DNA from: Ulva prolifera
Taxonomy: Eukaryota > Chlorophyta > Ulvophyceae > Ulvales > Ulvaceae
DNA: 64,000 nucleotides
Reading direction: 5' to 3'
Assembly: GCA_023078555.1 (NCBI GenBank)
Contig: CM041197.1
Location: 4,609,810-4,673,809, forward strand
Every line of letters starts with the position of its first letter. Position 1 is the stretch's first letter. The position numbers and the translations under genes were made by a program. The notes beneath the pieces are model-generated. The model searched no databases and was not told the origin of the DNA. It was given only the letters and a program-made list of their open reading frames with translations. Below are positions 1 to 10,065 of this stretch, in pieces.

Positions 1-724
1 GCAGCCGCCGGTGGACGCGCTCGCGGCGGCCGCGCCCGACGTGCGCGCTCTCGCCGGTGACCTCCGCAGCAGCCTCGAGCGCGCCCGCGACCAGGTCGTC
101 GAGGAGCAGCTGCAGGCCTGCAAGCTCTGGCCGCTGCTCTCGTTCGCGGGCCGCCTGCACGTTCTGCTGCGCGAGGTCGCGCCCGCCGAAGTCCAGTTTC
201 AGGTGCGCGCTGCGTGCTATGTGCTATGTGCTGTGCTGCGTGCTGTGATGTTTTCTGTGTTACGCCTCGCGGTCTGTGGTTTGCGCGCGCCATGCGTGCT
301 GTGCTGCGCGCTGTGGCGACGACACAATTGCGAGGGTGCTCCAGCGATTACATGCATGGGGCCGTGGCCTCGGTGCACAGAGGCGCAACCTCACGTGCGT
401 ACCCGCGGGCTGTCAGTGACCCCGGCACCGCGGCTGACCTGGGCCGTGGCGGTGCAGCAAGGCTACTCGCAGGCGTCGGTCGTGTCGACGGTCGAGACGG
501 GGTACGCCGGCATCGACCGCAAAGTGGCTGCGGTGTCGGCGCGCATCAAGAAGCACCTCTCGGCGAACCCAGCGCTGCTGCGCCTCGTGTGGGCCGCCGT
601 CGAGGCGTCGCTGCGGCGCACGCTGACTCAGCTCGAGGCCGACCTCACGGCGTGCTACGGCGACGTGCACGTCACGATGACGTGGCTCGGCGTCGAGGCG
701 CTGCTCAAGCAGAGCGCGCCGTGA
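1..724 (+). CDS. 3' end of an unrecognised helical protein gene (5' truncated by window)
   Basis: Two exons are visible. The first enters from the left edge and ends at 202 in phase 0, before a GTGCGC donor. The second runs 458-724 to a TGA. Both are strongly GC-rich and stay open in one frame across the splice. The last about 155 residues are Ala/Leu/Arg/Glu-rich and look alpha-helical, with no membrane segment and no motif I can name. The segment after the intron begins QGYSQASVVSTVETG and ends VEALLKQSAP. The intron (203-457) is full of short GTGCT repeats. The helical, Leu-rich end could suit a tethering or scaffold protein, but that is a guess. Exon structure is fairly sure; function is unknown. 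Confidence 0.6.
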   Translation, partial: QPPVDALAAAAPDVRALAGDLRSSLERARDQVVEEQLQACKLWPLLSFAGRLHVLLREVAPAEVQFQVRAACYVLCAVLRAVMFSVLRLAVCGLRAPCVLCCALWRRHNCEGAPAITCMGPWPRCTEAQPHVRTRGLSVTPAPRLTWAVAVQQGYSQASVVSTVETGYAGIDRKVAAVSARIKKHLSANPALLRLVWAAVEASLRRTLTQLEADLTACYGDVHVTMTWLGVEALLKQSAP

Positions 725-3700
725 GGTGCTACGTGGATGTGCCGGGCCGGGACTGCGGGCTGCAGGGCCTCGGCTGCATGCATGGTCCGCTGTCTCATCA
801 CACCTCATCATGCCGCGCCAGGTCTGCTGGGCTCTGACATCAGCTGCGTGTGCTGCGTAGCGTATGGAGGCACACGTGCGGCACAGGCCTGTGTCAGAGT
901 CAAGGGTGCGGGTGGTCATGCTGGTGGGGTTCCGCAGCAGGAGGTGCCATTCGCTGGGCACCATGATCTGGGTGATGCACAGCCTGTGCGGGTGCAGGGG
1001 TGCTGGGTCGTCGGGCCGGATCGCATAGCACAACACATTTAGGTCTAGTTCTCTGGTGAACGCGCTGGTAATGCTGCAATTCGACTAAAAACCGGGCTGC
1101 AGGCGCCCCCCAGCTCCGATCTTCCCGCATGCTCGCAGCATTCTGCTCGGGGCTCAAGCTGACGTGCCGGGAGGCGTGGTGTTGGGTGCGGTTGTCCAGT
1201 CTGTGGGCGGTGTTAGGTGTCCCCAGACCTGAATGATTGGGGCATGCCCTGCCGAGGCTGTGGCAGCAACACAGCTCCAACAGCAGCATTGATGCAGCTT
1301 CCTCACTGCAGTACTGTCCAACCTGTTGCAGTGGCTCCTGTACAGAGTCCAGTGTATCCTTGCAGATTATCCGTGTTCCTCGCCCACTGATGATGTGGGT
1401 TGATGCTGAAAGGCCGTGTACATGTCGAACAGACGTGCATCACTCATACATCTGTACCCATCAGAATCGATTCATCATGATCAGGATCACAGCTTTCCTG
1501 TGTTACTAGGACAAAGTAAGCAAGGCAGGTAACACCGCACACCAGGCAACAAGCCAAGCCACAAGCCAAGCCGCACGCCAAGCCACCACACGCAGCACAC
1601 AACACACCCATGCAAAGGCAGCACCCGCGCCGGCTAAAGCCACACAGCCCCACACACACACACACAGATTTCCGGTGTTGGGGCATGTGGTGGTGCCCAG
1701 CCTTGAGGTTCACTGGCAGCAGAGTCCAAGCATTGCCGGTACAGCAGTCCCGGCCATACATAGGGACAAGCTTGCGCAAACCTTGATCAAGTAATCACTG
1801 GATTCAATGTGTCTTTCATGTGCATGCTGATCTGTTGGATGGTTATGTGAGCTGCAACCAGGGACCTCGGGCGCATGTTTGAGCACCATGTTTACACCAG
1901 TACTGGAGTGGTCACGAATATGATTCCTGCTGTGCTTGTGTGGCTGTGCTTGTGGCTGTGCTTGTGTGGTCGCGAAAATGATTCCTGCTGGGCCACCTGC
2001 AACCCTATGAGCAGCACTGCTGGTGCATTCAGTGAATAGCCTGACGCCGACTGGCCACAATCCTGACTCTGCACCCTAGCTCCAGCACAGGCATTTTGTC
2101 CCACTTGCAAACCTGGAGGGGTGCTATCGACTGCAGACAGCACTACTAGTGAAGTACAGACACAGACAGCTGTCCTGAGCTGCAGATTCTGTCAGGATAG
2201 AATTATGCACTCAGGCTGGCAGCGGCAGTGTGGGCACGTGTGCCGCACAGCGATGAGCTGTTCGTGACCCACTGCACTTGTCTCCGCACAAATCATGTGC
2301 ACTGCTTTGCCATGGTGTCTTCTCCGTGTAGGCCAGTGCAGGATTCGTCGACGGCACGAGGGCGTGCAACGCGTGGCTGACTCCGTTCTGTGGCTTCGCG
2401 AGGCGTCGACTGCTAGCAGCTGCTGTCAAGCTGTGGCCACCGACGACACATAGTTACATACGAGTCGACGCGGATGATTTGTCGAACGCAAGGTTTTTCG
2501 TTTTTTTTATAGTTGTACTTGTAGAGCTTCTATGTGGCTGCGCTGAGGGCAATGGCTGCATGACAGCGCTGTCAGTGCGTCCCGTTGTGGAATGCAGTGC
2601 GGCTCGGCGTCGGCCGTACGCTGCGACGACGCACATGGTGCCCTTAGGGTGCACATGGCATTGTGTTAGATTAGCTGTTTGCCTCTGATTCTGTGCGCGG
2701 CTGGCGACGGCATGTGTCGATCGCATGCGCGCAGGTTCGCCCATGCTTTGGCATAGATTCCGCGCTTGCTTAACACAGCCATCAGGCGAGCTGACCATGA
2801 TAAACAACCGATACGCTCTTCTGTGGAATTTGACAGGTGTAGCTTACGGTGCCTGCGCAGGCGTGGCCTCGGTGACTGAGACAGTATCGGTCGTCTGAGC
2901 TGATGCATATGGTCACTGACAGGAAACTCGAGCTCACAGCGAAAGCCCCAGAGGGTGCATCCAAAGATGAGCGGACCATGGCGACCAAGTCAGATACATT
3001 TAGAGTGACAATTGCTCAAGGACTTGGGCTTCAGCGATGGCAGCAGGATCCCAGTTCCGTGGCATCGCTGACGAATGTGTCCCAGGCACTGCTCGATGCT
3101 TACGGCGGGGCCGCTCTGAGCGTCGACAGTTTCAACACCCATGGCTATGAAATGTACGACACATATGCTGTCTTTTTGCAATTTGCAGCCGTGTCTGCTT
3201 CTACGTTAACAACATGCAATGGGGCCGCATGGAAATTTGTCGGCTGGCGCGATCTCAATTGCCGCAAACCGGAACTATCTCGCATTGCACTTTGCACCAG
3301 AGCGCATTCTCAACTGCTTCACGCTCACATATCTGTATGACATGGTTCTGCGTGGTTGTGTCTGCTTGTTGTGATGGATTGGGCTGTTCGAGTGCATAGG
3401 AAGAAGCACATCGCGGGGCTGGTCAATCTGTTGCTGCCTCGGCCGAGCTCGGCGTTCTGCAGCGCGCTTTCTTCAGACACTCTCGCATGGTGGCCAGAAG
3501 TGTAACATGTACAATTATACGGGAACAATGCATGGCGCCAGTTCTCCCGTGGCTATAGGGGAGCCCACATGCACCCCGTACGCGGACATTGCCTCCGTCC
3601 CAGGACCCATGGACTGGTGCCAGTCCCCACAACGTCGCGGTGTCTCAACTGGTCCATCCACGCAGGCGGAATCATGTGGGGCGGCAGCCTCGGAAAGACT

Positions 3701-4741
3701 CTTATGCCTTCAAGCGTGGGTACATGAGGGTCTGCGTGTGGCGCCTGTTGATTCTGGCGATGCAGACGGTGACAAGAGTCATGCTTGTTGGCGCCGGGAG
3801 TGCTTGTGGCTACGTGACCGCCGTCCCCACATGTGCAGCCACTCCGATGCCAGCGCCGTCAACAGTGACAATGGCACCCGGGACGCTGCCGGCGCGCGCG
3901 CTGTGGGTGCTGCTGCGCGCAAGTATGGCAGTTGTCCTGCAGTTCCACTGGGGTGCGCAACATACCCACTTTGGTATGTGTTGAAATTGGATATTCGTGT
4001 CACACGGTACAGCATATGCGACAAATGTACATTTTTGCGCTGATGACTCGATCACGGACACGACGGGTGTGCCCGGCACGCACCGCATCTCTGTGTCATA
4101 AGTTACACATATCTGGCCATTGTATGGCAAAGCAAACAAACAACACCAAGCCAAACCAGCGACCGGCAGCCACACAAGCAACCACAAGACCACGTCACAG
4201 GAAAAACCCGGATAACAACCAATCACAAATACCTCAAACGCTCCATGGCCAGAGCTCTCAACTCAGAAAATCATCCACTGGCACATCAAAGCCGCACCGC
4301 ATATCTGTGGTGGATGTACACGTGCATGTCTAGATCTGCTGTGGGGTGTGGTTCATGCCCCTGCGCAGGCATGCCCCCTCCCCCCACCCCCAAAACCATG
4401 CAGATCCAAGCAGCATCTAGGGGCTTTGGCAATGTGTTTGTTTGTAATCTTCAACATGCGCGACGCCACTCACTCGACAGAGGAATTCAGGAGCCGACAG
4501 CGACCGCAATCGGTGCATTACCACGTATGCTATACAGATCACCAGGAAAAGCCACAGCCAGTACATCTAGACCGGCAACATACATGCTTTCGGTGCATGT
4601 GTAGCAGATGAGCCAAAACATGTTTACCGCCACTGGCATATGCATCAAACAGACATACGCAATGTTTCCGCTTGTACCTAGGCTAAGTTTGGGTGTGAGA
4701 GCCGGCCATTCAATTCACGGTGTGCAGAGCCGCGGTCACTG
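725..4741. other. Gene-poor spacer
   Basis: About 4 kb with no exon chain that I can support on either strand. It holds one family A repeat (1499-1536), a short GCCAAGCCACAA-like tandem near 1550-1590, an imperfect duplication of a block ending GATTCCTGCTG near 1910-1990, and a CA run near 1655. The open frames here (for example 2903-3340) have no recognisable domain and no consistent splice context. Confidence 0.6.
1499..1536 (+). repeat. Dispersed repeat family A, copy 1
   Basis: Variant of the shared block GTGTTACAAGGACAAAGC followed by GGCAGGTAACACCG. The same block recurs at least a dozen times in the window, in both orientations. Confidence 0.6.
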
Positions 4742-7700
4742 ATGCCCGCGAGGAAGGACGACCCGCTGGCGCGCGCACAGGGGGTGGAGGTGTCGGTCAG
4801 GGTTGACCCCGAAACAAAGAGCCACATGCTGCGCACGCTGGCGCAAGGCTTCCGCATGTGCGCACGGCACACCGAAACCCAGCTGGCGCTCGGCGATATC
4901 GATGACTCAGCAAGCAGAATTGCAGCACTGCGTTCGCTCTTACAGGTGAGCCCGCCTTGACAACTGGACTGCCTCATGATCATCAGCGTGTTGCCTAGGG
5001 CATCTTTGCCACATATAGCCATGTCTGGTCCACTGTTGGGGCTTGTACCTCTGCAGTGAGTCTAGAAATCTGGAAGTTGCATGTGAATTCAGTTTCTTCC
5101 GCGGCCAACCCATCGACTCAGCCAGCCCGGCCTGGCCGGGTAAATCTTGACAACCCCCCTCCCACAAACCTGTTCTGCCACTGCCAGCACTGCATGATGG
5201 TTGGGTACCGGTCCAGGCCGTGATGGCACCTTGGCAAGACATGTATGCACCAGTGCATATGCATGCATGCCACCAAGCTTAACTTCAGCTTGAAGCTTGT
5301 AACCTTATGATTATGCTTTAGCGGCAAAATTCATGCAGGGCCTGCAGCTCGCTGATGCAGACACGGCTCGACAATGCATCCCAGACGATTGCAAGCTGGA
5401 CATTGCGGACATGCTGCGGCGCATGGCCGATGCAGCAGCTGGCAGCGCCTCAAAGATCGATGCGCGCCAAGGCCTCAGTGACGCCGGCAGCGCAGATGCT
5501 GTCACTAGCTCTACTGGATCTAGTAGATCTGAGGACGCCAACCAGCATGCATGTGACAGAAAGCTGCAGCGGAACTTCAAGGAGGCACATCAGCTCGTCG
5601 CAGCCATGCATGTCATGCAAGCATGCGCATCTGCCGCGTCAGCACAGGACCCGTACTTGAACGTGTATGCGGACGCTCCTGTGTTTGAGACCATGCACGA
5701 ATGGGCAGGAGCCACGTGCGCTGTCCCCACGCCGCAGCAGGACCCAGCGCAGCGCACCTCGCAAGCGAGCGGCCAGGTGGCCGACCCCCCCGGCGCCCCG
5801 CTGACACCACAGCCACCATCGCCGACTCCACCGCAGCCGCTGCCGGCCATGCATACGCACAGCCACGCCGCGGGGCCAACAGCGACGGCTGCACTACCAC
5901 AGCCGCAGAGCAGCGTGCCGGCTGCAGTCACAGCCACAGCGCACACATGGCCAGTCACGGCATGTGGCCGTGTGCCCTCAGCCACAGCCACAGCGCACAC
6001 GGCCCCCGAGCCGATGCCGTCTAATGAGAGCGGAGTGGCCGGGGTGGACTGCGACGGCAGCAGCGGCATCAGCGGCGGCGGCGGAGCCCCCGGGGCAGAT
6101 TCGTCGGCAGATCTGCTGCCACGAGGTCCGTTCGAGCTATCACAGTCACGCATGGGCCGGGGCCAGCAGCCGCACCCCTCCGAGGCTGAGCATCACTTGC
6201 GTGGCATGCATGCGCATGAAGCATACCATCCAGATAAGGCAGGTGGGGGAGCAGCGGATCGCGAAGCCCACATGCCTGGAGCGGCACACGCTGGCCAGGT
6301 CTACGGGGCAATCAAGGAGGTTGGCGCCGTGGGCGGGGCGCCGTATGCGTGGCCGCCCACGGGCGGCCACCTGCAGCCCGTTCGCAACCCTGCCGGCCTC
6401 GATCGCGAACTATTTGACTGCAACTGTGAGGACTGCGTATACGGTAGTGTACAGATGCATGCGTGTGCCAGTACTAGTGACGAAATCCTGAAGCTTCTCA
6501 AAGACGACACTTCTTACACAATGCAACTTGCGGACGACATTCGCAGCTTCGACGACCTGCCGGAAGAGGGCATCCTCTCAGGCTGGTCAGAGGATCCCGA
6601 GCTGGAGCGCACATGCATGTGGGACACGGAAGAGCCTCCCGAGGAGGATCCTCTGGATCCTCAGGATCCACCACTGGCCATGGGGTACTGCGGTGTGCAT
6701 GCCTGTGCGAGGCTGGACAGCGCTGCCAGCACGTGTGACGCGCTCGTGGCGGGGGCTGCCGATTGCGAGCGAGAGCCTGAGGTGATTCCGGCACCAGAGA
6801 TGGCAGAGGAGCTGGACGGAAGTGATGATGAGAAGGAGGAATTGCTCAGCTTCGAGCTGGAGGAGTGGCATGAGCTGTGCTCTCCGCGTCCACGCAGCCT
6901 GTACACGACGTCAGATGGTCACCTTGATGAGCTGGAGCTGCCAGTGGACCTGGAGCTGAAGCATGGCGGGGGCCTGGAGCACAAGAATGCCCCCCTTCCT
7001 GCTTTGCAGGCATGGGAGCTGCGTGGTGTGTACCCCACCACGCGCACTGCGCCAACAATGAGCGACTGTCGCTGCTCCAAACTCCGTTTCCTGCTGTAGC
7101 CGCTTGACTGCCGGTGCAGGCTTGCGAGTCCTTCAGTGTCGACGGTTATGCACGTGTGTGGCTTTCGTCTTGTCTGCATGTGTGCTGCCCGTCTCACCTG
7201 TTCGTTCGCCTCAGAGCACACGATGTCACAATCACACTCCGAGTCAGCCTCCACACCCCTGAATCTAGGCTCTGAGTTCAGCACAGCATAGCTCGGCTTG
7301 TGTGAACAAAACTTGTGCTGGAACCGGCGTGCAGAGTGCAAGGACGACCAGAGCATGGAAGAATGGGCATGCGGCCCGGCACCGACGGCGACCTCTGCCG
7401 CTGCCAATTGCAATCAGCTTGGCATGGCCAGCTGCTGGAGCGGCTGCAATGCGCCCAGCCCGGCAGCGCAGAAGAGCGTGTGGAGGCAGAACGCCATCCG
7501 AATCCTATCGGACACCATGACGACCGTGGCGGGCTGCGTGGCTGCGCTGCAGGAGGCCGACACGGCCGCCGCTGATCATGACACGTTCGAGGCGGTAGAT
7601 GATATCGATACGGCGGTCGGATGCACGAGCACAATTCAGCGCGCGGAACAGCTGGCACGGTTTGCAAACCTTGCCATGAAGCGTGTGCGTGAGGAGGCGT

Positions 7701-7912
7701 GTGAGCTACGATGGGAGGCAGGCGGTGACGGCGCCTGCCAGGAGGCACACATATGCATGGAGGCTGGGCTCGTCCCACCTGCAAAGCTGCTGGCCACTGG
7801 CTGCGCCGGCGGGCCAGCGCATGCATGTGTGGGCCTGCAGGCTCTGCCAGCGTCGGGCCGCCGGTGCGCTGGTGTCTGCGGTGCTGCGAATGGTGCGGCT
7901 GCCATCACGTAG
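4742..7912 (+). CDS. Unrecognised acidic, low-complexity protein
   Basis: Exon 1 (4742-4945, 68 codons) starts MPARKDDPLARAQGVEVSV and ends in phase 0 before GTGAGC. Exon 2 starts at 5339 after TTCATGCAG and continues the same frame. Exon 2 can be read to a TAG at 7099 (654 aa in all). Alternatively it splices at 7025 (GTGTGT donor, phase 1) to 7335-7912 (acceptor GGCGTGCAG), which keeps frame and gives about 822 aa; I prefer this version. The N-terminal 150 residues look helical. The middle is Pro/Ala/His-rich, with a duplicated block encoding TATAHT. Residues near 470-560 are strongly acidic (DDLPEEGILSGWSEDPELE and following). There is no signal peptide, membrane helix or known domain. A Mutator-like element sits just downstream. 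The coding call is good, the 3' structure uncertain, and the function unknown. Confidence 0.5.
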
Positions 7913-8076
7913 GCCTGCGGACGCCTTGACATCCAGCATGAGGCTTCTGTGCTGTGTTGGAATTGTTTGTCATGCACATGTTTTGGGTCACATGGCATCA
8001 CCGGTATATATGTGCACATTCTACGACAGCCCACAATGCTGTCATATCAATCATGGTTCGCTGTACTCAGTGACAA

Positions 8077-8334
8077 GGGGGGTCTGCACTCGGGCCACTG
8101 GCATGCACACGTCCACCGGGAACGCGAGCAACTCAGACATCGCCCAGGGCCCTGGGCGATGTCTACAGACTCACAATAACATACTGAATGCACACAGCCG
8201 GTCGTCTTGAGTCACTGGGCGAAAGCGGCCCTTTTGTCGAAAAACGTATGCATGCCTGGGCAGAATGACCCATTTCGCCCAGGGAGCGCCTACAGCGCCC
8301 AGTGCGTGCCCAGCGCACGCCCAGTGAGCCTATG
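8077..8334 (+). repeat. Left terminal inverted repeat of the MULE
   Basis: Matches the reverse complement of 9720-9952. It carries a perfect 30-bp palindrome at 8135-8164 built around CGCCCAGGGCCCTGGGCG. Further in it has several GCGCCCAG and GCCCAGTG blocks, also seen in the other arm. Confidence 0.8.
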
Positions 8335-9719
8335 ACGCCCTTTTTATGTATATATTCAGTGTTGGGACGTTCACTTTGATGTCATCGATTGCCGTGGCAG
8401 GCGTCTTAGCCGTTGTGACTTGTGGGGTCATGTACTGTCACCTGTAGGCTGTTGGGAAGCTGCTCTGCACGATTGGAGCGCTATCAAGAACCAATGCAAG
8501 TGTTGTTCACTCCTGGGGATGGGTTGGTTTGTCGCTCTGTGGTTGAATGCTCTAGCGGCTCTGTCCCCATTGCATTCTGGCTTGTCTAGTACATGGCATG
8601 AGTATAAAACAACAGGCTCCAATAGGCGTGAATGCTTAAATTACGGCACAGTTGGGATACATTTGGTGATGCTGACAACTGTGATCGAGGCTGATCGCAC
8701 GGCGGTTGATGAAGCTCATTGTATCAACACCATGTGGATGCAGCTGGCCTGGTTGATAAAGCTGACATGTTTGTCGTAAATTATAATCATGTAGTTGCAT
8801 CTAGACTGTATTGCAATCGATGACACACTGACTGCCAGTCAGGTTGTATGCTGATTGCTTGGTAGCATTGTGCAAGAGACAGAGAACCGATGCAGTTGAC
8901 TGTATTCTTCTGTGAAGAACAATGCAATAAATTTGTACGCGAGACGAACTCAGCATGCGCTCTGCGTCACCGTCATGGGAATCTGCACTGCATCAGAGGT
9001 GTAGCAAAGCCAGAATGACTTGCACACACAGCCTCTTTGTGTGCTTGGCTCTGTGATCTGCCACATCACGCCCACTGAAGACATCCTGATTGTCCACGGA
9101 TCACTCACGTCAAGTGGCGCAGGTTGAACAGCGATAATTCATTGCGTAGTCGGCAGTGCTGTTTTTTGTTTTTGCGTGAACGAAAATGCTGTCGCGGCCG
9201 TCACAGCCAGATTCGCAGCACCTCCGTGCCCTTCAAAACGAAGAAGATATGAGATATTCATCATGACACAACATGTCGACTGTAATTTGTAGACCGCGCA
9301 GGGATCATTCTTGCCGTGGCTTCGATGAGCCGGTGTACGGCAGCGTACTTTTAGTCTCTGTGACGGAAGAACGCCACTGCCCGAACGACATGTATGACTA
9401 AGTTTGAGCGATGTGAGGCTGGTGTTTCTGCTATGTGTATGTATCTGCTGTGGCCCATTAGAATGCTATGTTGCGTGGTTTGCAAGCTCACGAGGTGAAC
9501 AAACTGCACGCAAGTTCCGGCAGAAACAAACAGCAATGCCGCCTGTTACTTAATTTCAATCAATAATTAAATCTGTGGTAGCTAAGCCAGTCTAGGCCGG
9601 CGTGGTGTCCGCTCTCCATGGCTGCATCACATACAGGCCGGACATACCCGCACGACACCGGTTGACAGGTCGCTGAACATCTATGAGACATATTATAGTG
9701 TTTTTCGGGTGTTCTCGAC

Positions 9720-9952
9720 CCACTGTGCTCACTGGGCGTGCGCTGGGCGCCAAATCCGCGTCCATGGGCGAAAACGGCATTTTGGCCGAAAACAGGCCTT
9801 TCCCTGGGCACTTTTCTACGTTAGGCCCAGGGACCGCCTGTGTGCATTCAGTATCTTACTGTGCGTCTATAGACACCGCCCAGGGCCCTGGGAGATGTCT
9901 GAGTTGCTCGCGTTCCCGGTGGACGTGTGCATGGCCCGAGTGCAGACCCCCC
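9720..9952 (-). repeat. Right terminal inverted repeat of the MULE
   Basis: Inverted counterpart of 8077-8334. It keeps the GCCCAGGGCCCTGGG core of the palindrome, but one side is altered, so the palindrome is imperfect here. Confidence 0.8.
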
Positions 9953-9993
9953 TCAGTGACACCAGATGCCATGACTGCTTTTGTGTTGAAAAC

Positions 9994-10065
9994 AGATTCC
10001 CTGGAGCTGCACACATGCGCGGCAGGTTATAACCTGCCGCGCATGTGTGCAGCTCCAGGGAATCT
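9994..10065. repeat. Perfect 72-bp palindrome
   Basis: Every base of 9994-10029 pairs with 10030-10065, with no loop; the arms begin AGATTCCCTGGAGCTGCACA and the centre is GGTTATAACC. It lies 32 bp outside the right target duplication of the MULE. It could form a cruciform, and may be a tiny fold-back element or a repair scar. Confidence 0.9.

Larger units (their letters stand above)
8076..9952. mobile_element. Non-autonomous Mutator-like (MULE) DNA transposon
   Basis: The element is 1.88 kb and is flanked on both sides by the direct repeat TCAGTGACA (8067-8075 and 9953-9961), a perfect 9-bp target duplication. Its ends are inverted copies beginning GGGGGGTCTGCACTCGGGCC. The inverted repeats extend about 230-260 bp: the outer 130 bp are close to 90% alike by eye, the inner parts patchier. 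Long terminal inverted repeats plus a 9-bp duplication are the hallmark of the Mutator superfamily. The 1.38-kb interior is less GC-rich than the arms, and its longest frame (8420-8779, 119 aa) resembles no transposase, so the copy is presumed to depend on an enzyme made elsewhere. The intact target duplication implies a fairly recent insertion; the arm divergence implies an older family. Confidence 0.8.

Noticed and set aside
2903-3340. 145-aa plus-strand frame
   Set aside because: Part of it (MATKSDTFRVTIAQGLG) looks plausible, yet codon context and composition resemble the spacer and no partner exon was found.
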